The position numbers were made by a program, and so were the translations under genes. This document shows, in pieces, positions 33,452 through 41,161 of a stretch of 64,000 nt of DNA. Position 1 is the first letter of the stretch, and every line of letters begins with the position of its first letter. The notes beneath the pieces are model-generated. The model did not search any database, was not told the DNA's origin, and worked only from the letters and a program-made list of their open reading frames with translations. This DNA comes from JAGQWW01 sp041392845 (lineage in GTDB: Bacteria > Bacteroidota > Bacteroidia > Chitinophagales > Saprospiraceae), in assembly GCA_041392845.1 (NCBI GenBank), contig JAWKLG010000025.1, forward strand, positions 1 through 64,000. Reading direction: 5' to 3'.

Positions 33452-34486
33452 ATGGCGAAAGACGGCGTTTATTACAAAGACTATTTGCAATTAGATAAAA
33501 TTCTAAATGCTCAGGATACCGAAAGTACTGATGCACACGATGAGATGCTTTTCATTGTAATTCATCAGGCTTATGAGCTATGGTTCAAACAGGTTTTGTA
33601 TGAAGTAAATTCGGTAATCGATTTATTTAAAAAACCGGAAATCAAAGACAATTCGCCTGACCTTTACTCCGCTCAGCATCGCCTGTCAAGAGTCGTCACC
33701 ATCTTGAAAGTCCTGGTTCAGCAAATCGACATCATGGAGACCATGACGCCGCTCGACTTCCTCGACTTTAGAGATCTGCTTCGTCCTGCCTCGGGATTCC
33801 AAAGTGTTCAATTCAAATTATTGGAAGCTGGACTGGGGCTTAAAATGGAAGACCGCCATGGGAAAGAATATTATACTTCTCAATTGCGTCCGGAGGACAA
33901 AGCCGTAATCGCAGATTATGAAGAAGAAGTTACGCTGCTCAACCTGGTAAACAGATGGTTGGAACGCATGCCTTTCTTTCAGGAAGAAAATCATTGGGAT
34001 GATTTCAAGACTAAATATGATTCAGTAGCTGATGCTCCGCACATTTTCTGGTCTGAATATTACCAGGCTTACAACAACAGCTTGGGTCAAGGAGAGTCAC
34101 AAAACCACCAACTTTTTAAGGACCTCTTTTTTAAAAAGGAAAAAATGGAAGGCAGAAACCTAAGCCCTCTGGCCAGCCGTCATGCCTTATTCATCATGTT
34201 GTACCGCGACCATCCGATGTTACAACTGCCTTTCCAAATACTCAACACCCTGCTCGAAATTGACGAACAATTATCCAATTGGCGTTTCCGCCATATGTAT
34301 ATGGTACATCGCATCATTGGCATCCGCGTAGGTACAGGAGGAAGCTCCGGAAAAGGATACCTCAAAAGCGCAATGGACAAGCACTACATCTTTAAAGAAA
34401 TAGCCGACCTCACTTCCTTCCTCATCGAAAGAAAAAATCTACCTGAATTGCCGGAAAGTTTGAGGAAAAGAATGGGGTATATGTAA
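33452..34486 (+). CDS. Tryptophan 2,3-dioxygenase family protein
   Basis: 344 residues, soluble all-helical heme dioxygenase that opens the tryptophan indole ring to N-formylkynurenine, the first step of the kynurenine pathway. Signatures: VYYKDYLQLDKILNAQ, EMLFIVIHQAYELWFKQVLY (distal His and substrate pocket), LDFLDFRDLLRPASGFQS, and heme-ligand region MYMVHRIIGIRVGTGGSSGK near the C-terminus. Somewhat longer than proteobacterial TDO, as is usual in Bacteroidota. Single gene by spacing. The pathway gene 3-hydroxyanthranilate dioxygenase is at 53.9 kb. Confidence 0.93.
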   Translation: MAKDGVYYKDYLQLDKILNAQDTESTDAHDEMLFIVIHQAYELWFKQVLYEVNSVIDLFKKPEIKDNSPDLYSAQHRLSRVVTILKVLVQQIDIMETMTPLDFLDFRDLLRPASGFQSVQFKLLEAGLGLKMEDRHGKEYYTSQLRPEDKAVIADYEEEVTLLNLVNRWLERMPFFQEENHWDDFKTKYDSVADAPHIFWSEYYQAYNNSLGQGESQNHQLFKDLFFKKEKMEGRNLSPLASRHALFIMLYRDHPMLQLPFQILNTLLEIDEQLSNWRFRHMYMVHRIIGIRVGTGGSSGKGYLKSAMDKHYIFKEIADLTSFLIERKNLPELPESLRKRMGYM

Positions 34487-34537
34487 GGGTGAAGGATTGA
34501 GGGATTGAAGGGTTGGAGGATTGAAGGGTTGAGGGTT
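34486..34537 (+). repeat. TTGAAGGG-type simple repeat, locus 1
   Basis: Irregular tandem of 7-9-bp units (GGATTGA, GGATTGAA, GGGTTGGA, GGGTTGA) directly after the dioxygenase stop. The same repeat type is at 56427-56503 and, inverted, at 37579-37680. Confidence 0.75.
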
Positions 34538-34804
34538 TTCTCACTAGTAGGAGGTGGCTTGCTAGCCGTCTCGCTCCCAGGCAAAAGAACCATTTAGATT
34601 TTAGTTTTTAGTTTTTAATTTTTAGTTTTTCTTAGTTTTTTTTTGAATTGCGATCCTAGTTGAATTCTTTCTAGGGGATTGATACTTTTAATACTACTCT
34701 TTAGTACATAATTGGTCCTTTTAAAAGGAGGTCCCACTTCAAAAATCAAACGTTAAAAATCAAAAATTCATTTGCTCATTCTGGTTTTTTCACCCCCCGA
34801 CCCC
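34538..34804. other. Intergenic flank of the IS pocket
   Basis: No gene. Contains TTTAGTTTTTAG-like low-complexity repeats (34595-34640). At its right end is the tract CACCCCCCGACCCCC (34791-34805) directly touching the IS4-type element. The same tract occurs inverted at 37556-37570 beyond the IS110 element. Confidence 0.55.
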
Positions 34805-36149
34805 CTCAAGGGGCAATGTCATTAAGTTAAGGTTTTTATGTCGGAAATTACTTTAAATTTTAGCTTAAAAAATCGGCTATTTTTCGTATTATTACGTTGT
34901 AAATCAAACACTTACATATATGAATCGCGCGACCTAAAAACCATGCCAAACTTTTCGATTTTGTAAAAAATATCGTTAATAATCCCAATTTTATTGATAA
35001 ATACAAACGGAATAAAAGTGATTTTACCAGAAATAGGGTTTGGGATTTTTCAACTTGCTTCTTTTTTATTTCCAGGTTCCTAAACAAGCGAATTCAAACT
35101 GAAATTGACCAGTATTTTTCTTCAAATAATTCTGAATTCTTTAGAACCGCGACAGCTTCTTCTTTTACTCAGGCCAGGAGTAAAATTTCGTATAAAGCTT
35201 TTGAAAAAGTAAATCAAAAGTTGGTAAACTACTTTTACACTAACTCTTTCAATATCAAAACCTTCCACGGTTTTCGATTGGTTGCTATTGATGGTTCTGT
35301 TTTCACAGTTCACCGAAATAAGGAAACAATAAAAGCGGTGATAATGTATTGTCTAAGGAAAACTGGGTTAAGGCTCAAATTTCTTATGCTACAGATGTCT
35401 AAATAATATTTGTCTGATGCGACTATCAATCCTTACAAAACCGATGAACTTGGCAAAAAATCATTTAAGGTTGAAGGCAATGATTTATTCCTTTTGATAG
35501 AGGTTATTTGTAGGAATTAATAGAACCTTCTTATAACAGGAAAAACTTTGTATGCGATTACCTAAAGGAGCTAAAAGAAATTAATGATTTACCAGTGAAC
35601 ATCAAGATGGCCTAATTGAGATTCTCATTAACAAGAAAATCTATACACTGAGAATCACCAAAATAAGCTTAGTCAGGTGAAATAGAATATCTCGCTACTA
35701 CATTGACAAACCAAAACTCTATAGGTAAAAAGCAGTTAAAGAGCTTATATTCAATGCGTTGGGGAGTAGAGAGCAATTCAAAGATTTCAAGCATGCACTG
35801 GCAAAGAAAATTTACAGGCAAAAAATTAACTCTATCAAACAAGAGTTTTTGCCAATATAATGGCTATCTTGCAATGATGGCCTCACAATCAATTTCTCAA
35901 GAAAATAGAAAGAAATATCGTTTCAAATAAAAGAGCTTGTCTTGCCATTTTAAATTAAATGAAGGTTTTCTTTTCGACTAAATCGATATTTATCTAGTAG
36001 AAAATATCGTTGAAGCATTACTAAAGAAATTATACCCATAAGAGACGGGCGTTTCACCCCAGAGGTGATACTCAAAAAATAAAAAAGAAGCACTTTAGCA
36101 ACTATGTATCAGTCGTTTAGCTCTTAACTTAATGACATTGCCCCTTGAG
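34805..36149 (+). mobile_element. IS4-type insertion sequence, complete ends, dead transposase
   Basis: 1345 bp bounded by perfect 27-bp inverted repeats (34805-34831 and 36123-36149, beginning CTCAAGGGGCAATG). Inside is one transposase-like reading frame on the + strand, broken many times. Flanks show no target duplication (left ...CGACCCC, right ATGCTATG). The termini are identical although the gene is wrecked. The element is probably immobile on its own, though it may be mobilised in trans. Confidence 0.85.
34838..36119 (+). pseudogene. IS4-family DDE transposase, multiply frameshifted
   Basis: Fragments in changing frames read in order: MSEITLNFSLKNRLFFVLLR; NIVNNPNFIDKYKRNKSDF; TQARSKISYKAFEKVNQKLV; TFHGFRLVAIDGSVFTVHRN (first catalytic Asp in AIDGS); SDATINPYKTDELGKKSF; YLKELKEINDLPVNIK; LKSLYSMRWGVES; FKHALAKKIYRQKINSIKQE; AMMASQSISQENRKKYRFK. 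This is the order of IS4-type transposases with the Y..RW..E region near the end. At least five frame changes or stops; no functional product expected. Confidence 0.85.
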
Positions 36150-36234
36150 ATGCTATGTTTAATTCCAAATACTTCTAAGTGAAAATTCTTACTTTTGAGA
36201 TCTGAAGGAAATGTTGTTTACAGCATTATCCAGT

Positions 36235-36260
36235 GTAGGCAGGATTGTATTCCTGCCTAC
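36235..36260. other. Hairpin downstream of IS110 transposase
   Basis: Perfect 10-bp stem GTAGGCAGGA/TCCTGCCTAC with a 6-nt loop, 7 bp beyond the transposase stop. It may be a terminator stem (no T-run) or part of the IS110 element end. Confidence 0.5.
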
Positions 36261-36266
36261 TATATT

Positions 36267-37322
36267 TTAGGATGTTTGTAAATTCAATCTTGGCTTTGCT
36301 TTAAGTTTATTTTTTTCTCTATACAACGGATCATACTTTTCGTTTTTTGTAAATAAATGGTAAATCAGAACCAATAATTTTCTCTGGACAGCTACTGATC
36401 CCTTCTTTTTTATTCCTGTTCGATCCACTATTCTTTGGTAAAGCCCTTTTAGATGTTCATTGTGCACAGCTGCTGATAGGGAGGGCATATACATCATTTG
36501 GCGTATGTATGAATTTCCCTTTTTTGAAATTCGTTCCTTTCCTCTTACACTACTACCACTTTCATTTTTTACTACATCATACCCTGCATAACTTACTACT
36601 TGTTTTCTGTTTTTGAATAATTTAAATCCGTTAGTTTCTGCAATTACTCCAACCACAGTAATGAATCCTAAGCCCTTGGCTGTACATACATTATTAATTC
36701 TTTCTTCCAGTTCCAGATCCTGCTGTACAACCTCTTTGAGCTCCTTTTCGCAAGCTTCGATTAATTGGTTGATTTTTTTGACCATTCCTTTTGCTCTGCT
36801 AAGTATTTTCTTAGAAGGCCGGTAGGATGCTTGCTCTGCATGCATCTGGTTCATTATCATGGTTCTTTGGCGAATCAACCTGATTCTTTCTCTACTTACC
36901 TTTTTCAATTCCCTCATTTTTGGACTGCATGGTCTCCATACTTTAAGCTTTCTTTCCAACCCTAGGCTTGCCAGTGATTTAGCATCCAATTTATCTGTCT
37001 TAGACTTTTGATTAAGACTCTTTGAAAATGCCTTTGCAACGTTGGGTAAAACTACATGCACCACAAAATCAGTCTGCTCTTCCAAGAAGTACACTAGGTT
37101 TTCATAATAAACTCCCGTAGCTTCCATGGTTACATGACAAGGAAGGGAAACATCTATCTTCTTTTTTAACCAGTCGAAGAAATCCTGGAAGCCCTTCACT
37201 GTGTTTTTAAAAGTTTTGGTGCCCTTAATTTTTGATTCTTGTTCTATAGTAATCATCTTGCAACAGACTTTTAACTCTTTAAAATCAACTTCAACACCAC
37301 AGTTTTGCTTGATAAATTTCAT
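36267..37322 (-). CDS. IS110-family transposase, intact
   Basis: 351 residues. N-terminal RuvC-like DEDD domain: CGVEVDFKELKVCC (first Asp), HVTMEATGVYYENLVYFLEE (Glu), KSKTDKLDAKSLASLGLERK (Asp-x-x-Asp). A coiled-coil middle follows. The C-terminal transposase_20 domain has GLGFITVVGVIAETNGF, VVSYAGYDVVKNESGSSVRG and KERISKKGNSYIRQMMYMPS, where the catalytic Ser of IS110 enzymes is expected. No frameshift, all catalytic positions present, so the element could be active. IS110 elements lack terminal inverted repeats and are guided by a structured RNA from their non-coding end. Confidence 0.93.
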   Translation of the reverse strand: MKFIKQNCGVEVDFKELKVCCKMITIEQESKIKGTKTFKNTVKGFQDFFDWLKKKIDVSLPCHVTMEATGVYYENLVYFLEEQTDFVVHVVLPNVAKAFSKSLNQKSKTDKLDAKSLASLGLERKLKVWRPCSPKMRELKKVSRERIRLIRQRTMIMNQMHAEQASYRPSKKILSRAKGMVKKINQLIEACEKELKEVVQQDLELEERINNVCTAKGLGFITVVGVIAETNGFKLFKNRKQVVSYAGYDVVKNESGSSVRGKERISKKGNSYIRQMMYMPSLSAAVHNEHLKGLYQRIVDRTGIKKKGSVAVQRKLLVLIYHLFTKNEKYDPLYREKNKLKAKPRLNLQTS

Positions 37323-37555
37323 GATTAAGACCTTTAATAAATAAATGTGTTCTCCGTCGACTAACCTTGTAAATTATACTGACTAAAGGTGGAATGCCTT
37401 TGCCTTAAATGCTATTCAGTCTCAAAAGAACAAGAGGCCGGGGAAAATCTCAAGGTCTGCATACCAAAGGGTTGCTTAGGGGGCGATCCATCCCGAACCT
37501 CCGAATTACCAAGGTATCTTTTTATTCAAAAAATCATTGTGTAACAAACATACAA
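37323..37555 (-). ncRNA. Non-coding 5' flank of IS110, candidate bridge RNA region
   Basis: About 230 bp upstream of the transposase start without an ORF on that strand. Distinctly more G+C-rich and structured around 37430-37500 (GAGGCCGGGGAAAATCTC; GGGGGCGATCCATCCC) than the AT-rich intergenic DNA elsewhere. IS110-group elements encode their bridge RNA at this position. The exact RNA ends and the element's left boundary cannot be fixed by eye; the inverted GGGGGTCGGGGGGTG tract at 37556 may be outside the element. Confidence 0.4.
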
Positions 37556-37570
37556 GGGGGTCGGGGGGTG
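37556..37570. repeat. GGGGGTCGGGGGGTG tract, inverted copy of 34791-34805
   Basis: Exact reverse complement of the tract abutting the left end of the IS4-type element. The two tracts flank the pair of insertion sequences in inverted orientation. Confidence 0.75.
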
Positions 37571-37578
37571 ATTTTAGT

Positions 37579-37680
37579 TCAATCCCTCAACTATTCGCCC
37601 CCTCAACTATTCAACCATTCAATCCTCCAACCCTTCAACTATTCACTCATCCACTCATTCCTTCCCCCACTCCTTCCTTT
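37579..37680 (-). repeat. TTGAAGGG-type simple repeat, locus 2 (inverted)
   Basis: Tandem of CCCTTCAA/CCCTCAACTATT/AATCCTCC-type units. It shares GTTGAAGGGTTGGAGGATTG (reverse strand) closely with locus 1 at 34486. Lies upstream of the sigma factor gene. Confidence 0.75.
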
Positions 37681-37761
37681 TTCGTAAATTTATTCTCCCC
37701 TCAGGCAACCCTAGACCAGGGTTTTGCATATACCATTTAAAACGTACCAGTAAATCGTATC

Positions 37762-38295
37762 ATGCGGGATGTAACTGCTATTATCAATCAATCGAAAAAA
37801 GGGGACTCCGGTGCCCAGAGGAGATTGTATGAGCAGTACCGAACGCTTTGGTTTATGATTTGTCAGCGGTATTTGCGAAGCAGGGATGATGCATTGGATG
37901 TAATGCAAAATGCACTGGTTCGGATTTTTACCAAGCTGGATACTTTTGATCAGGAACTGGGCTCTTTTAAATCCTGGTCTTCGCGGATTATGGTCAATGA
38001 ATGTATTATGTTTTTGAGAAAGCGGAAGTTGGAATTTGAACATTTGGACGGAGGAGATGACAATTTATTCATTCAGGAAGAAGAAAATCCTATCCAGAAA
38101 TTGTCGGCAGAAGAGATTACAAAGATGATTCAAAAACTTCCGGACGGCTATAGACTGGTCTTCAACTTAAATATTATTGAAGGATATACTCATAAAGAAA
38201 TTGCTGAGATGTTGGGCATTTCTGAAGGGACTTCAAAATCACAATTATTCAAAGCCAAAAACCTACTGAAGAAACAAATTGAAGTTATTTTTTAA
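37762..38295 (+). CDS. RNA polymerase sigma factor, ECF (sigma-70 family)
   Basis: 177 residues with the two-domain ECF layout. Region 2 at about 20-90 (RRLYEQYRTLWFMICQRYLR, DALDVMQNALVRIFTKLDTF) and region 4 at about 118-172 (KLPDGYRLVFNLNIIEGYTH, KEIAEMLGISEGTSKSQLFK). It pairs with core polymerase and reads special promoters. The next gene begins 9 bp downstream and encodes a protein with a cytoplasmic N-terminus, one membrane helix and a barrel-like C-terminus. That protein may act as its anti-sigma factor. No classic anti-sigma gene is adjacent. Confidence 0.92.
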   Translation: MRDVTAIINQSKKGDSGAQRRLYEQYRTLWFMICQRYLRSRDDALDVMQNALVRIFTKLDTFDQELGSFKSWSSRIMVNECIMFLRKRKLEFEHLDGGDDNLFIQEEENPIQKLSAEEITKMIQKLPDGYRLVFNLNIIEGYTHKEIAEMLGISEGTSKSQLFKAKNLLKKQIEVIF

Positions 38296-38304
38296 TCCAA
38301 GGTC

Positions 38305-39780
38305 ATGAACGAAAACAGGCAGGATAATTTTGGAGATTTTTTCCGCTCGAAGCTGAATGAAGACAGCCCGGCAGAAAATCAGTGGAATGTTCCACCTGAT
38401 TTTGTCTTTGAAAATGCGATGGGTACCATTCAAAGGGAAAAAGACAAAAAGAAAAGAAGGTTCTTGTGGCTCATTCTTCCGGCACTGCTATTGCTCGGTT
38501 TGATTGGATTTTCCGTTTACACCATCCAATCAGTTAATGATTTGCACGAAAAGGTAAATACGATTGAAGCAAATCAAAATCAAGCCACCAATGCACAAAA
38601 ACCAACTGAATCCAACATTCTTACCAATTCATCTACTGACAATAATTCAATTATTTCCGATACATACCAAACCAGTTCAAACGATAAATCAAACTTTCTA
38701 AAATCAGAAGATAAAATTGCCCAAACACCACCCGTAAACAATAAATCCTTTAGCAAAAAGACTCAGGCACCGTTTATAACCACTGAAAATAAAAATGCCG
38801 GATCCTCTAAAATAGAATCCTTTGATATTTTACCAACTCAAACAAATGAAGAAAACACAGAGGAATCCGCCTCTGCTCTTCATAAAAATCAAATAGAAAC
38901 GCCGGATTTCCTTCCGGTTCGCTTTGGCTTACTCGGCATCTCTGAAAAAGAATTGGAAGGCACATCGCTTAGCAATCCTGTAGAAAAAACAGCAAGCAAA
39001 GGTGGACCGTTCTTCATTACATTCTATGCCAATAAAAATTTGGCGACGATTGGAATGAAAAGGGTACCTCAAACTATGAGTCAAAACCTGACTCGTTACG
39101 ACCAAAATTATGGCGGATATGGATTTGGAACTCAGTTGAGCTATCAGGCAAGCAAGCGTTGGTCATTTGGGATTCAGGCAGGATACAATTGTTTCCACAA
39201 TGAATCCATGCTACAGGAGACCATGATGTATGATACAGATAAGGAACAAACCGATCCTCAAGGGCTAAACACCTATTCTGCCAACTTTAATATTGGAACG
39301 CCAATGGGGGACTATGAATACGATGCCAATTTTAGATTAGGAAGCAACAACATACCTGACGAAACTCCCCTGATACATAAAACCAGCATCAGCCAGACTT
39401 TACATAGTTTCAATCTTGGAGCATTGGCTCGCTATTCCATTATCAAAAAATCCAATTGGGATTGGTTCCTGGGTACCGGTTTGCTTGTGGATAAAATTTT
39501 CGCCAGAGAGAATAACATGAATACTGAACTATATCACAACAGTTCCATGATGTTCAAACAGGAAATGAACACTACGAAAATGGATAATGGAGCAGATGTA
39601 TTTTATTCTCTAATGGGAGAAACAGGAGTTAGATATCATTTGAATCAAAAAACCGCCTTGATTTTACAGGCACAATATAATACCTCTCTTACTTCATTGA
39701 GGGAGGCACAATTCTCAGGTGACATGGGCTCATACCTGCATGATTTTAATGTAGGAGTAGGTGTTCAACTGGGATTATAA
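38305..39780 (+). CDS. Membrane-anchored protein with C-terminal barrel-like domain, sigma-linked
   Basis: 491 residues. An acidic N-terminal ~50 residues (NFGDFFRSKLNEDSPAENQW) precedes the basic KDKKKRR and a single membrane helix FLWLILPALLLLGLIGFSVY (about 52-71). Then comes a ~150-residue Asn/Ser/Thr/Gln-rich low-complexity linker. From about 230 the protein resembles an outer-membrane beta-barrel (FFITFYANKNLATIG, YGFGTQLSYQASKRWSFGIQ, LHDFNVGVGVQLGL). The arrangement (cytoplasmic tail, one TM, long linker, barrel) is known from sigma-linked proteins of this phylum. Probably co-transcribed with the sigma factor (9-bp gap). Anti-sigma activity of the N-terminus is inferred only. Confidence 0.75.
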   Translation: MNENRQDNFGDFFRSKLNEDSPAENQWNVPPDFVFENAMGTIQREKDKKKRRFLWLILPALLLLGLIGFSVYTIQSVNDLHEKVNTIEANQNQATNAQKPTESNILTNSSTDNNSIISDTYQTSSNDKSNFLKSEDKIAQTPPVNNKSFSKKTQAPFITTENKNAGSSKIESFDILPTQTNEENTEESASALHKNQIETPDFLPVRFGLLGISEKELEGTSLSNPVEKTASKGGPFFITFYANKNLATIGMKRVPQTMSQNLTRYDQNYGGYGFGTQLSYQASKRWSFGIQAGYNCFHNESMLQETMMYDTDKEQTDPQGLNTYSANFNIGTPMGDYEYDANFRLGSNNIPDETPLIHKTSISQTLHSFNLGALARYSIIKKSNWDWFLGTGLLVDKIFARENNMNTELYHNSSMMFKQEMNTTKMDNGADVFYSLMGETGVRYHLNQKTALILQAQYNTSLTSLREAQFSGDMGSYLHDFNVGVGVQLGL

Positions 39781-39807
39781 GCCAGGCTTTTTTTACACTT
39801 CATATAT

Positions 39808-39847
39808 ACTTTCGGTTGCTGTAGTCAACTGCAGCAACCAGGAAAGT
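39808..39847 (+). terminator. Long hairpin after the barrel protein gene
   Basis: Stem ACTTTC + GGTTGCTG paired with CAGCAACC + GAAAGT, with a small internal mismatch, 28 bp after the stop codon. No U-tract follows, so termination is uncertain. Confidence 0.45.
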
Positions 39848-39885
39848 AATTTAAGTAGAATCTAAAAGCAGGACTATTTTAAAAC

Positions 39886-39914
39886 AATTTACGGTTTACG
39901 ATTTACGGTTTACG
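39886..39914 (+). repeat. 29-bp interspersed intergenic repeat, copy 2
   Basis: Identical in all 29 positions to 4448-4476 and 55302-55330; two near-copies of ATTTACGGTTTACG. Confidence 0.85.
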
Positions 39915-39978
39915 AGCGCAATAATTGAAAAGGGGAGCACCGAAAATCTAAACCTTTAAAAATAAAACCTTCTTTATC

Positions 39979-40015
39979 GGGCTGTTGAATGAAATTCATT
40001 CAGCAGCCCTTTTTT
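39979..40015 (+). terminator. Rho-independent terminator
   Basis: 15-bp stem GGGCTGTTGAATGAA/TTCATTCAGCAGCCC with one G-U pair, followed by TTTTTTATTTTT. Sits 200 bp after the barrel-protein stop and 60 bp before the glutathione peroxidase gene; it closes the sigma operon. Confidence 0.85.
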
Positions 40016-40069
40016 ATTTTTGAACCTTTTTAAAACGAAGATGTATTATCTGCATCAAAACAAGGTAAA

Positions 40070-40597
40070 ATGAATTATCTGATATTAATATTATTGTCTA
40101 TGATGGTTTCAAATGAACCCAACACCGGTATTCACCAATTCAAAATTCAGGCCTTAAATTCAGACGAGGTGATAGACTTCTCTGATTTTGAAGGCAAAAA
40201 GATTCTTATCGTCAATGTAGCATCCAAATGTGGATTCACCTACCAGTACGAAGACCTCGAAAAGCTTTATCAGGAATACAAGGACAAACTGGTAGTTATT
40301 GGTTTTCCCTGTAATCAGTTTTTAGGTCAGGAACCGGGTTCAGAAGAAAAAATTGAAAGCTTTTGCTCAAGCACTTATGGTGTTACTTTTCCTATGACCA
40401 CCAAAATCAATGTAAAAGGAAAAGACCAGCATCCTATTTACAAATGGCTGACCAGCAAAGATTTGAATGGAAAGGACAATTATAAAATCAGCTGGAACTT
40501 CAACAAGTTTCTTTTGGATGAGGAAGGACAATTGATAGAATATTATGGATCAAAAGTGAAACCGATGGATGAAGCTATCACTAAACATTTGAATTAA
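40070..40597 (+). CDS. Glutathione peroxidase family protein (Cys type), exported
   Basis: 175 residues. N-terminal hydrophobic stretch MNYLILILLSMMVSNEPNTG suggests export. Then the family signatures: IVNVASKCGFTYQYEDLEKL (peroxidatic Cys, ordinary TGT codon, not selenocysteine), VIGFPCNQFLGQEPGSEEKI (conserved Gln and resolving-Cys region) and ISWNFNKFLLDEEGQLI (catalytic Trp/Asn). Bacterial Cys-type members usually take electrons from thioredoxin. Role: reduction of hydroperoxides. Single gene between two terminators. Confidence 0.92.
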   Translation: MNYLILILLSMMVSNEPNTGIHQFKIQALNSDEVIDFSDFEGKKILIVNVASKCGFTYQYEDLEKLYQEYKDKLVVIGFPCNQFLGQEPGSEEKIESFCSSTYGVTFPMTTKINVKGKDQHPIYKWLTSKDLNGKDNYKISWNFNKFLLDEEGQLIEYYGSKVKPMDEAITKHLN

Positions 40598-40632
40598 TTT
40601 CAATTGTTAATTTTTTCTCCTTTCATTAAATG

Positions 40633-40674
40633 AAAAAGGGTTTGGAGTTTCATTAAAACACCAAACCCTTTTTT
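40633..40674 (+). terminator. Rho-independent terminator after glutathione peroxidase gene
   Basis: 13-bp stem AAAAAGGGTTTGG/CCAAACCCTTTTT with a 15-nt loop and a T-run to 40674. The next ORF's ATG (40676) starts immediately after the T-run. Confidence 0.85.
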
Positions 40675-40675
40675 C

Positions 40676-40999
40676 ATGCACGCTATTTCACTTTCAAACC
40701 ACAAATCGGCAAATCCTACCCTCCTATTCTTCCTGTTCGCTGCATTGTTTACCGCCTTCCTATTTTTCATCGACGAAGGTTTGTACAGTTTTAAATGGAT
40801 GGCAGAGCCAGGTGCCTGGTTTGTATTTTTCATTTATACCTTGCCCATATTTTTTGCTCAGTGGGCTTTTTTCAAATATTTAAAAAAAAGGATTTCATTA
40901 AAAATTGCATTTATAGTTAGCAGTATATCCGGATTGATTTTGGGGACTACACTTGTGATTTTCTTGTTTTTGTTGGCAAGTCCATTTTTTCAGGGGTAG
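40676..40999 (+). CDS. Small three-helix membrane protein, unknown
   Basis: 107 residues with three hydrophobic segments (about 15-33, 46-64, 75-101): TLLFFLFAALFTAFLFFIDE, AWFVFFIYTLPIFFAQWAFF and IAFIVSSISGLILGTTLVIF. The only in-frame Met upstream of the helices is at 40676, directly after a strong terminator. Transcription would therefore need a promoter within the glutathione peroxidase gene region plus read-through, or the protein begins elsewhere. No family recognised. Confidence 0.55.
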   Translation: MHAISLSNHKSANPTLLFFLFAALFTAFLFFIDEGLYSFKWMAEPGAWFVFFIYTLPIFFAQWAFFKYLKKRISLKIAFIVSSISGLILGTTLVIFLFLLASPFFQG

Positions 41000-41050
41000 A
41001 GAGATAGGGGGAAAGGGAGATGTGGAGATAAGGAGAACTTTTTGCCTTCG

Positions 41051-41124
41051 CTGGTCGGAAGACCAGCTTGTACTCTGGATACAAGTTTGAAAACTTGTAC
41101 CAGCATAGCAATTTTGAAAAATTG
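41051..41124. repeat. Cluster of four short hairpins
   Basis: In 74 bp: CTGGTCGGAAGACCAG (41051-41066), CTTGTACTCTGGATACAAG (41067-41085), CAAGTTTGAAAACTTG (41082-41097) and CAATTTTGAAAAATTG (41109-41124). The last two share the GA-loop design. Followed by the inverted 29-bp repeat at 41130. No coding potential. Confidence 0.7.
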
Positions 41125-41129
41125 TCCCT

Positions 41130-41158
41130 CGTAAATTGTAAATCGTAATCCGTAAATT
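41130..41158 (-). repeat. 29-bp interspersed repeat, copy 4 (inverted, diverged)
   Basis: On the minus strand it matches the 29-bp element of 4448, 39886 and 55302 with about three differences (ATTTACGGATTACG then ATTTACAATTTACG). Confidence 0.75.
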
Positions 41159-41161
41159 CTT

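Noticed and set aside
34860..35313. Minus-strand ORFs inside the IS4-type element
   Set aside because: They run against the transposase fragments, whose order on the + strand is clear.
40175..40240. Selenocysteine glutathione peroxidase
   Set aside because: The active-site codon in NVASKCGF is TGT, not TGA.
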